NCBI GenBank assembly: GCA_041399205.1 | Contig: JAWKTK010000003.1 | Span: 496,001-560,000 of the forward strand | Direction: 5' to 3' | Origin: JAGQOZ01 sp041399205 | Lineage (GTDB): Bacteria > Planctomycetota > Planctomycetia > Pirellulales > Pirellulaceae | Length of the DNA stretch: 64,000 nt | In this document: positions 38,744 to 48,410 of the stretch, one piece after another | Position numbering within the stretch: the first letter of the stretch is position 1 | How the letters are laid out: every line of letters begins with the position of its first letter | Notes under the pieces: model-generated | The model's input: only the letters and a program-made list of their open reading frames with translations | What the model was told of the DNA's origin: nothing | The model's database searches: none | Position numbers and translations under genes: made by a program

Positions 38744-39351
38744 TGGTGCGTGGTAGAGCTCCTGCGGCTTTGGAAAGTGCGAATGATTTCCCGAGCCGAC
38801 AGATAGGTAAGAATCAGCCGAAGGTTTGATTGAGATTCCGACCTAAGCGGCTGCCAGAATGCCGTCGCCTTTTTTGCGCTGCGGATACTGCGAATCGTTC
38901 TTTCCGGTTTTGCACGGCCGGGGGGGCTATGGAAAAACTACGCGGCTTTCAGCGGTTATTACGAGCAGTTTTGCACTGCTGAACATTCGCCACAGTTGGG
39001 TGAATTGCCGGAAACGCGGTTGGTCGCTAAACTTCAGGGCAAAAGTCATCCAAGCCGATGATTTCCTGTGCAAATGCCGCGATTGGGATGTCAATACCGC
39101 GTGTTGGGCACAAGGCCGATTTTGTTGGCCAGTGATCACCTGGATTCGCGGATTGTCTTATCCGCAGTGGTATGATTGCGACAAGTGGCGGTTGTGCCCC
39201 CGCTGTCTGCCAAGGGTGTTTTTTGGGTAGAATGGGCGGAAGACAATGTATTTCGACCAAACGCCCGATTCATGGTAAACGCGGCAGATTTGCCAGTTAT
39301 TTCGGGGTGTTTCGTTAGCTTGACCAGCAACATTTACGAAAGGAAATTTCA
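38744..39351. other. Gene-poor region upstream of gltA
   Basis: About 600 bases. The longest plus frame (38859-39230) has an odd, Cys- and Trp-rich product without a site for ribosomes. A second stretch in a neighbouring frame reads more protein-like (YYEQFCTAEHSPQLGELPET), so a decayed or frameshifted small gene cannot be excluded. A run of seven G at about 38920 would be a natural place for an indel. The gltA promoter must lie here. Confidence 0.35.
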
Positions 39352-40647
39352 ATGCCCAAAGTCGATTCGTCGCGAACCGCAAAGCTCACGGTCGACGGTA
39401 AAGAGCTGGAACTTCCCGTCGTAACCGGAACGGAAGCAGAAGAGGCGATTGATATCGGCCCACTTCGCCGAGACACCGGCCTGATCACGCTGGACGAAGG
39501 ATACGTCAATACCGGTTCAACGACCAGTGCCATCACTTTCTTAGATGGTGAAGAAGGCGTCTTGCGTTATCGCGGATACAGCGTTGAAGATTTAGCGTCG
39601 AATTGCGATTTTGTGGAATGCAGCTATTTGCTGATCTACGGGGAACTACCGAACCAAACACAGCTACAGGAATTTCGGCAGTCCATTCGGCGGCACACCA
39701 TGCTGCACGAAGACATGAAGGAGTTCTACAACGGATTTCCTCGTGACGCCCACCCCATGGCCATCCTGTCGTCCGTGGTCAGCGCGCTGTCAACGTTCTA
39801 TCAGGATTCGCTGGACCCACGTGATCCGGAACAAGTCAGCAAGTCTATCTTTCGACTCATCGCCAAGCTTCCCACTATCGCGGCATACAGTTACAAAAAG
39901 TCGGTCGGGCAACCGTTTATCTATCCGGACAATGATCTTTCCTATTGCGAAAACTTCTTGCGAATGATGTTTGCCGTTCCTAGTGAACCATACGAAGTCG
40001 ATCCGGATTTTGTGGAAGCATTGAACATGCTGCTGATTGTGCACGCAGATCACGAACAAAACTGCAGCACCTCCACTGTACGTATGGTTGGTTCTGCGGA
40101 CGCTAACTTGTTTGCATCCATTTCTGCTGGCATCTGCGCTTTATGGGGACCGCTACACGGCGGTGCCAATGAAGCCGTGGTATCTGGAAGAAATCGTTGA
40201 CGATGGCTGCACGCAGCGTCGAGAGTACGTGTCGATTTGGCCAAGGACAAGAGCAAATTCCGGTTAATGGGATTTGGTCATCAGTGTACAAGAACTATGA
40301 TCCGCGAGCGTTGATCATCAAGAAAGCATCGACAAGTGCTTGCCAAGATGCACATCAAGGATCCGCTGTTTGATGTGGCCAAGGAACTGGAAGAGTACGC
40401 TGTTCACGATCCCTATTTTGCGGAACGCAAGCTATACCCAAACGTCGATTTCTATTCCGGCGTGATTTACCGAGCGATCGGGATTCCGGTGCAGATGTTT
40501 ACCGTATTGTTTGCCATGGGACGCCTGCCCGGTTGGATTGCCCATTGGGTCGAAATGCACGGTTCTCGCACCAAACGCATTTGTCGACCGCGACAAGTCT
40601 ACACCGGTGAAACGCTCCGCGACTTCGTACCTATCGGCAAGCGATAA
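39352..40647 (+). pseudogene. gltA: Citrate synthase, frame disrupted in the middle
   Basis: A clean N-terminal part (282 codons from ATG 39352, preceded by AAAGGAAA) and a clean C-terminal part (40336-40647, KMHIKDPLFDVAKELEEYA, YPNVDFYSGVIYRAIGIP) belong to one citrate synthase. The N-terminal part holds GPLHGGANEAVV with the first catalytic His, and the C-terminal part holds the catalytic Asp of NVDFYSG. Between about 40175 and 40340 the expected sequence (EEIVDDGCT, DLAKDKSKFRLMGFGH, VYKNYDPRA, IIKKA) is present but jumps between frames several times, so several indels are clustered in about 170 bases. The enzyme condenses oxaloacetate with acetyl-CoA. Because it is normally indispensable, a second gene copy or local sequence error is likely. 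Confidence 0.8.
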
Positions 40648-40652
40648 ATCCA

Positions 40653-41306
40653 ATGGCCGAAATCCGCGTCATTTCCGTCAACGTGGGCCTGCCAAAAACG
40701 TATGCTCACCGAGGCCAGTTGGTGCATTCGGCCATTCACAAGTTGCCCGTGACTGTGCCGTTGCAAGTCGGTTCGCTGGGATTCGAACAAGACACGCAAG
40801 TGGACCACCGGCACCATGGCGGTGCGGAACAAGCCGTCTATGCGTACTTTGAAGTTGGTTATCAACACTGGAATCAATCGCCGTGGTCACCGCTGCCGTA
40901 TGGCATATTGGGCGACAATCTGACGCTTTCCGGATTGACTGAACAGACGCTGCGGATAGGCGACCAATTGCAAATCGGCTCGGCCATCCTGGAGGCCAGT
41001 CAGCCTCGTCAGCCTTGCTTTAAGTTGAATCTGGTCATGAAAGACCATCAGTTCATGAAGCAGTTTTTGCATAGCCGACGGTTGGGATGCTATTTTCGAG
41101 TGCTACGCGAAGGCCAGATTACTACCGGCGATCGCGTTGCCATCGTCCATTCGGCTGCGGATTCGCTGACCGTGGCCGATATCATTCGTCTACGATTTTT
41201 TGCGGACGATGCATCCACCGACGAATTTTCGGAAGCTGCCAATTTGCTGGCGCTTTCGCCGGAATGGAGATCGTATTTTGCCGAACGCGCGAACGCTCCA
41301 TCTTAG
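40653..41306 (+). CDS. MOSC-domain protein, YiiM type
   Basis: The product has 217 residues and starts five bases after the end of gltA. VDHRHHGGAEQAVYAYFEV, LPYGILGDNLTLSGLTE, IGSAILEASQPRQPCFKL with the sulfur-carrier Cys, and RRLGCYFRVLREG match the MOSC/YiiM group. MOSC proteins use molybdenum cofactor or carry persulfide sulfur; YiiM-like members reduce N-hydroxylated bases. Probably cytosolic. Confidence 0.85.
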   Translation: MAEIRVISVNVGLPKTYAHRGQLVHSAIHKLPVTVPLQVGSLGFEQDTQVDHRHHGGAEQAVYAYFEVGYQHWNQSPWSPLPYGILGDNLTLSGLTEQTLRIGDQLQIGSAILEASQPRQPCFKLNLVMKDHQFMKQFLHSRRLGCYFRVLREGQITTGDRVAIVHSAADSLTVADIIRLRFFADDASTDEFSEAANLLALSPEWRSYFAERANAPS

Positions 41307-41328
41307 CAACTCGCATCGCCGCAACCTC

Positions 41329-42435
41329 TTAGCGAACTTTGTTGGGCGAATATTCGTGGTCTCGTTTTCGTAGGACTTCCGCCTTCACAATCCTGTCGGG
41401 TTCAATGGCGGAGGATGGATCGCGACGCTGAATCTCTGCCAGCACGTCCATGCCTTCGATCACTCGGCCAAACACCGTATGTTGGCCGTTCAAATGCGCG
41501 GTAGGCACAATGGTCAAAAAGAACTGAGAACCACCGGTGTCTCGTTGATTTCCTTTGGCCATGCTCAAGCTACCTCGGAAATGGTTGCGGTGGTTTTCCT
41601 GATAGCATTCACAATAGATTTTGTACCCGGCGTCCCCTGTGCCGTCTCCTTTGGGGCATCCTGCTTGCGCCATGAAATTTGGCACTACGCGATGGAATGT
41701 CAGTCCGTCATAGAATCCTTTTCCCACCAAGCTAACAAAATTGCCCACGGTATCGGGAGCTTCATTTTCGAACAGTTCTAAAACGATATCGCCCTTGGAT
41801 GTCTGCAGTTTCACTCGAGGCAGATCGTCGGCTGCGGCTTCCGCTTGTCGAATCTCCTGTTCTTGGGCCCAAGCTGTTTTGCATTCTTCCACCAACGGCA
41901 AGTAGTCCGCACCTTTTGCGAGAACGCCTAGTGCTTCGGCTTCTTTCAGGTGAGTTTCGGCAGCATCAAAGTCGTTCATGGCAAAGGCGACCGTGCCGGC
42001 TAGATCATGAATGATTTTTTCGTCCACATTGCCTGCCAACAGCGCGTCGGTGACTAGTTTGGCATCTTCGTAGCGATCCTTTTCGATATTGTCCATCGCC
42101 AAGCTCAGCAAGAACCGAGTCAGTTCGCGATCTGCGTTGGGCGAAGCATTATATGACGCAATGCCAGCGTCGCGCAGCTTGGGCATCAACAATTCACCTC
42201 GCTCAACCGCGCGGTTGAATTGTTCGCTCAACCGCTCCAATTCGCTGTCCGGAGCAATGTGGTATTCGGCATAGGTGTCACGAAGTTCCTTAAGGACTGA
42301 TTTCCATTCATCAAACAACGTTTGGAATTGTTCGCTTCTTGCATCCTGAGCCCAGCTGGGGGACACGCATGTCGTTACCAAGGCCAGAACACACAAAATT
42401 GGCTGCCAGTTGACGACAAATCGGTTCAAGCTCAT
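41329..42435 (-). CDS. Secreted cyclophilin-type peptidyl-prolyl isomerase with N-terminal TPR-like region
   Basis: The product has 368 residues with an AAGGAC site and a signal peptide (ILCVLALVTTCVSPSWAQD). The N-terminal half is helical and TPR-like. The C-terminal half (from about residue 205) is a cyclophilin: VKLQTSKGDIVLELFENEAP, FHRVVPNFMAQAGCPKGDG, RGSLSMAKGNQRDTGGSQFF and HLNGQHTVFGRVIEGMDVL. It would catalyse proline isomerisation in exported proteins. The Phe/Arg pair at FHRVV is kept, so activity is likely. Confidence 0.9.
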   Translation of the reverse strand: MSLNRFVVNWQPILCVLALVTTCVSPSWAQDARSEQFQTLFDEWKSVLKELRDTYAEYHIAPDSELERLSEQFNRAVERGELLMPKLRDAGIASYNASPNADRELTRFLLSLAMDNIEKDRYEDAKLVTDALLAGNVDEKIIHDLAGTVAFAMNDFDAAETHLKEAEALGVLAKGADYLPLVEECKTAWAQEQEIRQAEAAADDLPRVKLQTSKGDIVLELFENEAPDTVGNFVSLVGKGFYDGLTFHRVVPNFMAQAGCPKGDGTGDAGYKIYCECYQENHRNHFRGSLSMAKGNQRDTGGSQFFLTIVPTAHLNGQHTVFGRVIEGMDVLAEIQRRDPSSAIEPDRIVKAEVLRKRDHEYSPNKVR

Positions 42436-42699
42436 TGCAGGTCCTTCGTTATTGCGAGTATCGTGGGTTATGTTAAGAATCCAAATTATGCCAAATCAGT
42501 GACAAGTGTACCATTTTTGCTACGTAGCTTGTCGCCCAACGTTCACGATTTTTTCCGCCGCCATCTTGCTTCGGATTGGATCGGAACGCTGGAAACCAAG
42601 CCTTCAATCTAACGCAAACCGATCGATTTTCGAAGCCGCCCTGGCGCCGTTCATCGCTTTGAATTTGCCGAATCAAGACCGAATAGAAAACGCATCCAC

Positions 42700-43371
42700 A
42701 TGGCAGCTCGCTCCAGCCGCAGACGAACGAACCCCAAAAAAACGAATGGACCGTCGCGTGCTGCGCGAGATCCGAACGAAACATCCGGCCCCACAACATT
42801 GCGAATTGTCGGCGGTTCGTTTCGCGGCCGGAAAATTGCCTATTCGGGCGATCGCACGGTTCGCCCCATGAAGGATCGCACTCGCGAAGCCCTGTTCAAT
42901 CTGGTCGGTCCAGACGTCAAAGAAATGCACGCCATCGACTTGTTCGGCGGAACCGGCGCGTTGGCCATCGAATCGATCAGTCGCGGCGCGCCTTCGGCCA
43001 CCATTATCGAACGGCATCTACCATCGTCCAGAATTATCCGGCAAAACCTGAAAACGCTGGATCTGGAAGACCGAATCCAATTGATTGTGGGCAACGCATT
43101 TGCCTATGGCAAGAAACCGGATGCGCCGACCGATCAGCCATGGCTGGTGTTTTGTTGTCCGCCGTATCGGTTCTTTCAAGACAAACGAGACGAACTGGTG
43201 GAACTGGTGGAAAACCTGTATCAACTGGCACCGGCCACCAGTCAAATTGTGGTCGAAGCGGAAATCGGCTTTGACTTTCAGGCGTTTCCCTTTGCCGAAT
43301 GGGATTGCCGCGCGTACGCGCCCGCACTGATCGGCATCGCCGACAAGCTGGGACCGGAGGACGATGCATGA
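42700..43371 (+). CDS. rsmD: 16S rRNA (guanine-966-N2)-methyltransferase RsmD
   Basis: The product has 223 residues. LRIVGGSFRGRKIAYSGDRT, VRPMKDRTREALFN and DLFGGTGALAIESISRGA are typical of RsmD, which methylates G966 of 16S rRNA during 30S assembly. The usual catalytic (D/N)PPY motif is replaced by CCPPY (in LVFCCPPYRFF), a noteworthy change in an otherwise ordinary sequence. A basic N-terminal extension (AARSSRRRTNPKKT) probably helps RNA binding. Its TGA overlaps the ATG of apbE. Confidence 0.85.
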   Translation: MAARSSRRRTNPKKTNGPSRAARDPNETSGPTTLRIVGGSFRGRKIAYSGDRTVRPMKDRTREALFNLVGPDVKEMHAIDLFGGTGALAIESISRGAPSATIIERHLPSSRIIRQNLKTLDLEDRIQLIVGNAFAYGKKPDAPTDQPWLVFCCPPYRFFQDKRDELVELVENLYQLAPATSQIVVEAEIGFDFQAFPFAEWDCRAYAPALIGIADKLGPEDDA

Positions 43372-44477
43372 GCGACGAATCTGGTCCCGCGCCAAATGAA
43401 CCTCGCTCCACCGAACGGCGAGATTTCCTGACGGGCAAATTGGCCATCGATTCGATTCGTCAACAAGGCGAAGCGTTGGCGGATCAGCTGCTGGACCAAA
43501 AGGCACCAGCGTCCCACGGTTCGCTCCGCTTGGCCACTCGAGCCATGGCGTGCGAATTTTCCGTCATGCTAAATCCGGACGCGCATCGTCAAGTCATGTT
43601 GGCATTTGCGGCATTGGACTTGGTGCATGGAATTGAAGCGGAGCTGACGGTCTACCGAGAAGACAGTGATGTGATGCAGCTCAATCAGAACGCCTACCAC
43701 CATCCGGTTTCCGTCAGCGCAGGTTTGTTTCAACTGTTTCAGTTGTCAATGCAATTGGCATCGCTGACAAACGGCGCGTTTGATTTGACCAGTGGTCCGT
43801 TGATTACTTTGTGGCGAAGTTGTCGCACTGCCAATCGCATTCCCACCGAAAGCGAAGTTGCCGAATTAAAGGACAGTGTCGGCATGCAGCTGGTTGCGTT
43901 GGACGAACATGATCGTTCCATTCGCTTTCTTGATCCGAATGTCACGGTCAATTTTGGCGCTATCGGAAAAGGGTTCGCGCTGGATCGCATGGCCGACGAA
44001 TTGACACGACAAGACGTCGGTTCGTTCTTGATCCACGGCGGGCACAGCAGCATTTTGGCGCGCGGAGACCACAATCAAACCGGCGGTTGGCCCGTGGGAA
44101 TTGGCAACCCGCTGTTTCTGGAACGACGGCTCGGCACCGTGTTGCTGCAAGACCAAGCGATGGGGACCAGTGGTTCCAACGTGCAGTATTTTCGTTGCCA
44201 AGGCAGAAAATTCGGACACATCCTGGACCCTCGTACCGGCTGGCCCGTGGACGGCACGTTGTCGGTCACCGCATTCGCACCTACCGCCGCGGAAGCCGAT
44301 GCACTATCCACCGCGTTTTACGTCATGGGCGAAGATCAGATCCGCGAATTCTGTACGGCCCATCCTGGTTTTGGTGCCATTGTCGTGCCGTTTCCGAAAA
44401 GTGGTAAACGAGTTCGACCGGTTCTGTACGGAGTCGATGCGAATTCCGTTTTCTGGGACGCGGAACAGGTTGTTTGA
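43368..44477 (+). CDS. apbE: FAD:protein FMN transferase, ApbE family
   Basis: The product has 369 residues; the start ATG overlaps the rsmD stop (ATGA). Features are RAMACEFSVML, ELTVYREDSDVMQLNQ, VNFGAIGKGFALDRMAD, FLIHGGHSSILARGD, GTSGSNVQYF and GHILDPRTGWPVDG. ApbE enzymes attach FMN to Thr/Ser of exported electron-transfer proteins such as Nqr/Rnf subunits, with FAD and Mg. The N-terminus has no clear lipobox, only RRDFLTGKL, so its export route is unclear. Confidence 0.88.
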   Translation: MSDESGPAPNEPRSTERRDFLTGKLAIDSIRQQGEALADQLLDQKAPASHGSLRLATRAMACEFSVMLNPDAHRQVMLAFAALDLVHGIEAELTVYREDSDVMQLNQNAYHHPVSVSAGLFQLFQLSMQLASLTNGAFDLTSGPLITLWRSCRTANRIPTESEVAELKDSVGMQLVALDEHDRSIRFLDPNVTVNFGAIGKGFALDRMADELTRQDVGSFLIHGGHSSILARGDHNQTGGWPVGIGNPLFLERRLGTVLLQDQAMGTSGSNVQYFRCQGRKFGHILDPRTGWPVDGTLSVTAFAPTAAEADALSTAFYVMGEDQIREFCTAHPGFGAIVVPFPKSGKRVRPVLYGVDANSVFWDAEQVV

Positions 44478-44547
44478 CCATGTGATCAGCGCCAAACGCG
44501 GGCTGAAATTTTCCTGCGTTTGGTACTCAGCGGCGCTGGAAGACTAG

Positions 44548-45669
44548 CTAGGCGGCGCGGCGAGCTTGTGTGCCGAGTAGTTGTTGATAGACGGCCAACG
44601 TTCGTTCCACCATTTGCTGTTTGGTGAAATTCCGTTCGGCAACTTGGCGCCCCGCTCTCGCGCGTTGAATGGCAGCTGGTTGATCCGCCAACGTTTGGAT
44701 GATGCCGTTAGCCAGCGCCGTGGCGTCGCGAGTTTTCACCAGCACGCCGCAGGGTTGGTCCAGTTCGGCTGGAGTGAGCACGTCGGGGATGCCGCCGCAA
44801 TCGGTGGCTACGACGGGGCATTCGGCAATCAGAGCATCAATGATGGAACTGCACAGACCTTCCGTATGCGATGGTACCGCCAACACATCGGCGGCGGCCA
44901 TCAAGTCAGGAACGTCAGTGCGAAAACCCAGCATGGTGACGCAGGCATCGAGTTGTCTTCGTTGAATTTCGGTTCGAAGTTCCGCTTCCAGGTGGCCGTC
45001 ACCGGCAAAAAAGGTTCGAACCATGGGGAACGCTTGGCGAATTTTCGGCATTGCGTCTAGTAGATACGAATGGCCTTTGCAGTCAGTCAATTTGCCGACC
45101 ACCAAGATCATGGGAACGGAATCGCTTAGCCCCAGCGCGGCGCGTCCTTTTTCGCGATTGCCCGACGCCGCAAGGTCTTGGTCAATGCCATCGTGAACCA
45201 CAAACAATTGGTTGGCGGCTATTCCTGCGGCTTGGCAGCGTTCCGCCGTCGCGGTCGACACGCAAATAACACCGTCCGCAAAATGTCGCACTCGGCTCGG
45301 CGACCGCAACGGAAAGTCAACTCGACGCGAAGCGATCCGGCACGGCACAACCAGCCCGGACGTGGCAATGCCCGCCGACGTGATGGCGTGCGAATCATTA
45401 TAGTGCAACACATCGGGACGAAATTCCGAGATAAAACGTCGCATCTTCCACAATGAAAATGGATTGCGACCTCGCCCTAAAAAAGACTCCATCGGCAAAC
45501 CGCGACGACGTAGTTCGCTGGCTAGGCCGCTGCCTTGACGTACCAGGATTCGGCAATCGTGTCCCGCTGTGCGCAAACCTTCGGCCAATAGCAACGCTTG
45601 GCGTTCGCCTCCGTGGAGTTGTTTCTGTGTGGAAACAACGGCAATGCGTAACGGTCTAGATGTTTCCAA
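44548..45669 (-). CDS. Glycosyltransferase family 4
   Basis: The product has 373 residues from TTG 45669; a stop lies just upstream in frame, so no ATG start is available. N-terminal RIAVVSTQKQLHGGERQALL and C-terminal TDVPDLMAAADVLAVPSHTE, GLCSSIIDALIAECPVVATD and GGIPDVL are the GT4 (GT-B fold) signatures, including the EG...E nucleotide-sugar site. It transfers a sugar to an envelope glycan or lipid at the cytosolic membrane face; the acceptor is unknown. Confidence 0.88.
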   Translation of the reverse strand: METSRPLRIAVVSTQKQLHGGERQALLLAEGLRTAGHDCRILVRQGSGLASELRRRGLPMESFLGRGRNPFSLWKMRRFISEFRPDVLHYNDSHAITSAGIATSGLVVPCRIASRRVDFPLRSPSRVRHFADGVICVSTATAERCQAAGIAANQLFVVHDGIDQDLAASGNREKGRAALGLSDSVPMILVVGKLTDCKGHSYLLDAMPKIRQAFPMVRTFFAGDGHLEAELRTEIQRRQLDACVTMLGFRTDVPDLMAAADVLAVPSHTEGLCSSIIDALIAECPVVATDCGGIPDVLTPAELDQPCGVLVKTRDATALANGIIQTLADQPAAIQRARAGRQVAERNFTKQQMVERTLAVYQQLLGTQARRAA

Positions 45670-45891
45670 GTTCCAGCAGCCTTATCGAGGGTTTGTTACG
45701 CATGAGATGATGAACTGCAAAGCAGCAGGTCTACAGCGCACGCGTGGCGTAAGAGTAGCGTTGAAGGGAAAACGGTGTCAAATCCAAATCCGTAAACTTG
45801 CCAGTCATTGCTTGCTAGCATGTGTGCAGCAGCGAATGGCGTTGGTTTGAAGGCGTGATGCCGCTATCATGGTGCGATTCCATTTGTCTAG

Positions 45892-47838
45892 ATGCATCCA
45901 CGTTTGGCAAACCTGCGTATGACACAATTGGCCGCAAACGATCGAATTCGCAACTGTCCGGACGCCATTCCCTTGGCGGTAGAACTACTTTCTTTGGCGG
46001 CCAGCACAACTTCCGTTGACGAATTTTTTCGTTTGGCGGTGAAGTCGATTCGCGAACATCAAAGATTGCCTATCGTGCAGATGGTTTCCAATCGGCAAGG
46101 CACATGGACTTCGTTGGCCAATTTTCCCGAACAGAATCGCGATGCGCTGCCGTCCAAGTTGTTAGCGGATGTACTGGATTCCGGTAATGCAGTGCAAGAT
46201 TCTGCGTGGGCGGCTGCTCCGCTTTTTCGACGAACCAATGATTCGCGAATATTGTTGGTGCAAGCCAGTTCGGCAAAGGACCGCTTGCTGGATTGGCTGG
46301 ACGCGATCGCGGCTGCGGTGGCCGAAGCGACCAATCTGGTGACCCGGCAGCAAGCCAATGTGGCGCGGATCCGTCGTCTGGAAGCGATTTTGGGAATTGC
46401 CGCGCAATGGAACCAGAACCTGGAAACCATTCCGCTGTTGGAACAAATGGCGGAAACGTCCACTCGACTTTTTTCGGCAGAACGAGCCAGCATTTTTTTG
46501 TGGGACCGTCCCAATCATCAACTGGTGGGCCGACCGGCGCTGGGCATTGAAAGTGGTGAACTTCGCATCCCCGATAACGCGGGCGTGGTGGGCGATGTGG
46601 TGCAACATGATTTGGTTCGTCGAGTGGACCAGGAAGCGGTGCATGACGATGTGAATCGCCAAGTGGATCAGCAGTTGGGCTTTCAAACTCGCACGCTGCT
46701 GTGTGTCCCTTTGAAAGGGCGTAACGGCAAGATGCTGGGCGCGTTCGAACTGATCAACAAAGTGGGAGGCAATTTTTCGGCCGCCGACGAAGAAGGGTTG
46801 GTCGAATTGGCGTCTCACGCAGCGATTGCGTTGGAAAATTCGCAGCAGATTCAGCAGTTGGTGGAATCTCGCAAGCAAGTGGTGGAAGAGGTCGCTTCGT
46901 CCGTGCGATTGATCGGTGATTCCAAGGCCATGCAAACTTTGCGGCAAGCGGTAGAACGAGTTGCCAAGACGGATCTTTCTCTGTTGGTGTTGGGCGAAAA
47001 CGGGACCGGCAAGGAAGTGGTCAGCCGAATGATCCACTACTTGAGTCCTCGGCGAAATGAACCGTTCGTAGCCGTCAATTGCGCGGCCATTGCAGAAACG
47101 TTGTTGGAAAGTGAACTGTTTGGCCATGAGCGAGGCGCGTTCACGGATGCGCATGAAGCGCGAGCTGGCAAGTTTGAACTCGCTTCGGGCGGTACGCTGT
47201 TTCTGGACGAAATTGGTGACTTGAGTCTTAGCGGGCAAGCCAAACTGTTACGAGTTTTAGAGGAAAAAGTGGTCGTGCGCGTGGGCGGTTCGCTGCCGAT
47301 TGCCACGGACGCGCGAGTGGTCGCGGCGACGAATCAAGACTTGGCCAAAATGGTGCGCGAGCGTCGTTTCCGAGAAGATTTGTTCTTTCGCTTGAACGTC
47401 GTCACGCTGGATATGCCGCCGCTGCGGGAACGAGTGGATGATATTATTCAGCTGGCGGAACACTTCTTGGATGAATTTTGCCGGAAAGCGAGACGCCCTG
47501 TCCCGACGTTGTCCAAGGAAGCCGTTTCGCGTTTGCGGCAGCATCACTGGCCGGGCAATGTGCGAGAGCTCCGCAATCTGATCGAACGTCTGGCGTATCT
47601 GTCCGCGGGTGATTCGATCGAATCGTCTGACTTGGCGTTTACGAATCGCACTTCAGACGAACCGACCTATTCGCTGGATTTGACTTTGGCCGATGCAACT
47701 CGAGACTTTCAGGTCGAATACATTCGCAAGCAAATTGAACGAACCGGTGGCAACATGAGCGAAGCGGCCGAAAACATGGGCCTGCATCGTTCGAATCTTT
47801 ATCGCAAAATGCGACAACTGGACATGCCGGCCGATTAA
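45892..47838 (+). CDS. GAF-domain sigma-54-type transcriptional activator with Fis HTH
   Basis: The product has 648 residues (ATG 45919 is an alternative start). A GAF domain (residues about 165-330) precedes a AAA+ core: Walker A GENGTGKE, NCAAIAETLLESELFGHERG, Walker B GGTLFLDEIGDLSL, the R-finger region RFREDLFFRLNVV and WPGNVRELRNLIERLAYL. A C-terminal Fis-type helix-turn-helix follows (TGGNMSEAAENMGLHRSNLY). The sigma-54 contact loop reads GAFTDA instead of GAFTGA, at residues 415-420. The GAF domain probably binds a small ligand. Its targets are unknown. Confidence 0.88.
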   Translation: MHPRLANLRMTQLAANDRIRNCPDAIPLAVELLSLAASTTSVDEFFRLAVKSIREHQRLPIVQMVSNRQGTWTSLANFPEQNRDALPSKLLADVLDSGNAVQDSAWAAAPLFRRTNDSRILLVQASSAKDRLLDWLDAIAAAVAEATNLVTRQQANVARIRRLEAILGIAAQWNQNLETIPLLEQMAETSTRLFSAERASIFLWDRPNHQLVGRPALGIESGELRIPDNAGVVGDVVQHDLVRRVDQEAVHDDVNRQVDQQLGFQTRTLLCVPLKGRNGKMLGAFELINKVGGNFSAADEEGLVELASHAAIALENSQQIQQLVESRKQVVEEVASSVRLIGDSKAMQTLRQAVERVAKTDLSLLVLGENGTGKEVVSRMIHYLSPRRNEPFVAVNCAAIAETLLESELFGHERGAFTDAHEARAGKFELASGGTLFLDEIGDLSLSGQAKLLRVLEEKVVVRVGGSLPIATDARVVAATNQDLAKMVRERRFREDLFFRLNVVTLDMPPLRERVDDIIQLAEHFLDEFCRKARRPVPTLSKEAVSRLRQHHWPGNVRELRNLIERLAYLSAGDSIESSDLAFTNRTSDEPTYSLDLTLADATRDFQVEYIRKQIERTGGNMSEAAENMGLHRSNLYRKMRQLDMPAD

Positions 47839-47958
47839 CGTCTGGCTCGGCCGCCAAGCGACAATGCCATCTACTTCAGCGGCAAAGTGATGTTGTTTTG
47901 TAACGGACCGGACCGCTTGCGTTATTCCGCCACAAAGTAGCTGGCACTGGGCGTTGAA

Positions 47959-48393
47959 CTAATCGCTACTGGCCTGCATGTTTTCCATCGCCAAGCGGAC
48001 TTCATCGGGAATGCGAACGGGGCGTTGCGTTTGATAGTCAAAGATCACCACCACCGATTCTCCTTCGGCAGCAATATCATCGTGAGTTTGGCTAATAATC
48101 CGATGGTGCAGAGTCATGCTGGTGCGTCCTAATTTCTGGACCACGGAACCGACGTGAATGGTATCGGGATATTTGATCTGTTTGCGATACTGACACGCCA
48201 CCGATGCCAAGATGGGCCCTAGCTTGACGGCCAACATCATGTCACGCAAATCCGCTTGTTCCAGAAAAGCAACTCGAGCTGATTCGAACCAGCGAATGTG
48301 GCGAACATTATTCACATGGCCAAACGCATCCATGTCACCCCACAGCACAGGCAGTGTTACAATTGCGTGGTAGCCAGCGAGTTTTTCATGCAT
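47959..48393 (-). CDS. Acyl-CoA thioesterase, YbgC/4HBT family
   Basis: The product has 144 residues from ATG 48393. The hot-dog fold marks are VLWGDMDAFGHVNNVRHIRW, with the catalytic-type Asp in WGDMDAFGHVNN, and ARVAFLEQADL. It probably hydrolyses acyl-CoA or related thioesters in the cytosol. Four 31-bp tandem repeats lie immediately upstream of its start. Confidence 0.85.
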   Translation of the reverse strand: MHEKLAGYHAIVTLPVLWGDMDAFGHVNNVRHIRWFESARVAFLEQADLRDMMLAVKLGPILASVACQYRKQIKYPDTIHVGSVVQKLGRTSMTLHHRIISQTHDDIAAEGESVVVIFDYQTQRPVRIPDEVRLAMENMQASSD

Positions 48394-48410
48394 CAACGGT
48401 CTTGCTCCGG

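Noticed and set aside
38859..39230. 123-codon plus frame before gltA with a GRGGYGKTT stretch
   Set aside because: The P-loop-like string is not in a sensible fold context, there is no ribosome site, and a neighbouring frame looks more protein-like; kept only as a region note.
46162..47238. 358-codon minus-strand frame antisense to the sigma-54 activator
   Set aside because: The sense strand has complete GAF and AAA+ motifs; the antisense product is Gln/His/Arg-rich without motifs.
47940..47965. Possible sigma-54 promoter (TGGCAC...GTTGA)
   Set aside because: The spacing is one base too long and the -12 GC is missing; it also lies between convergent gene ends.
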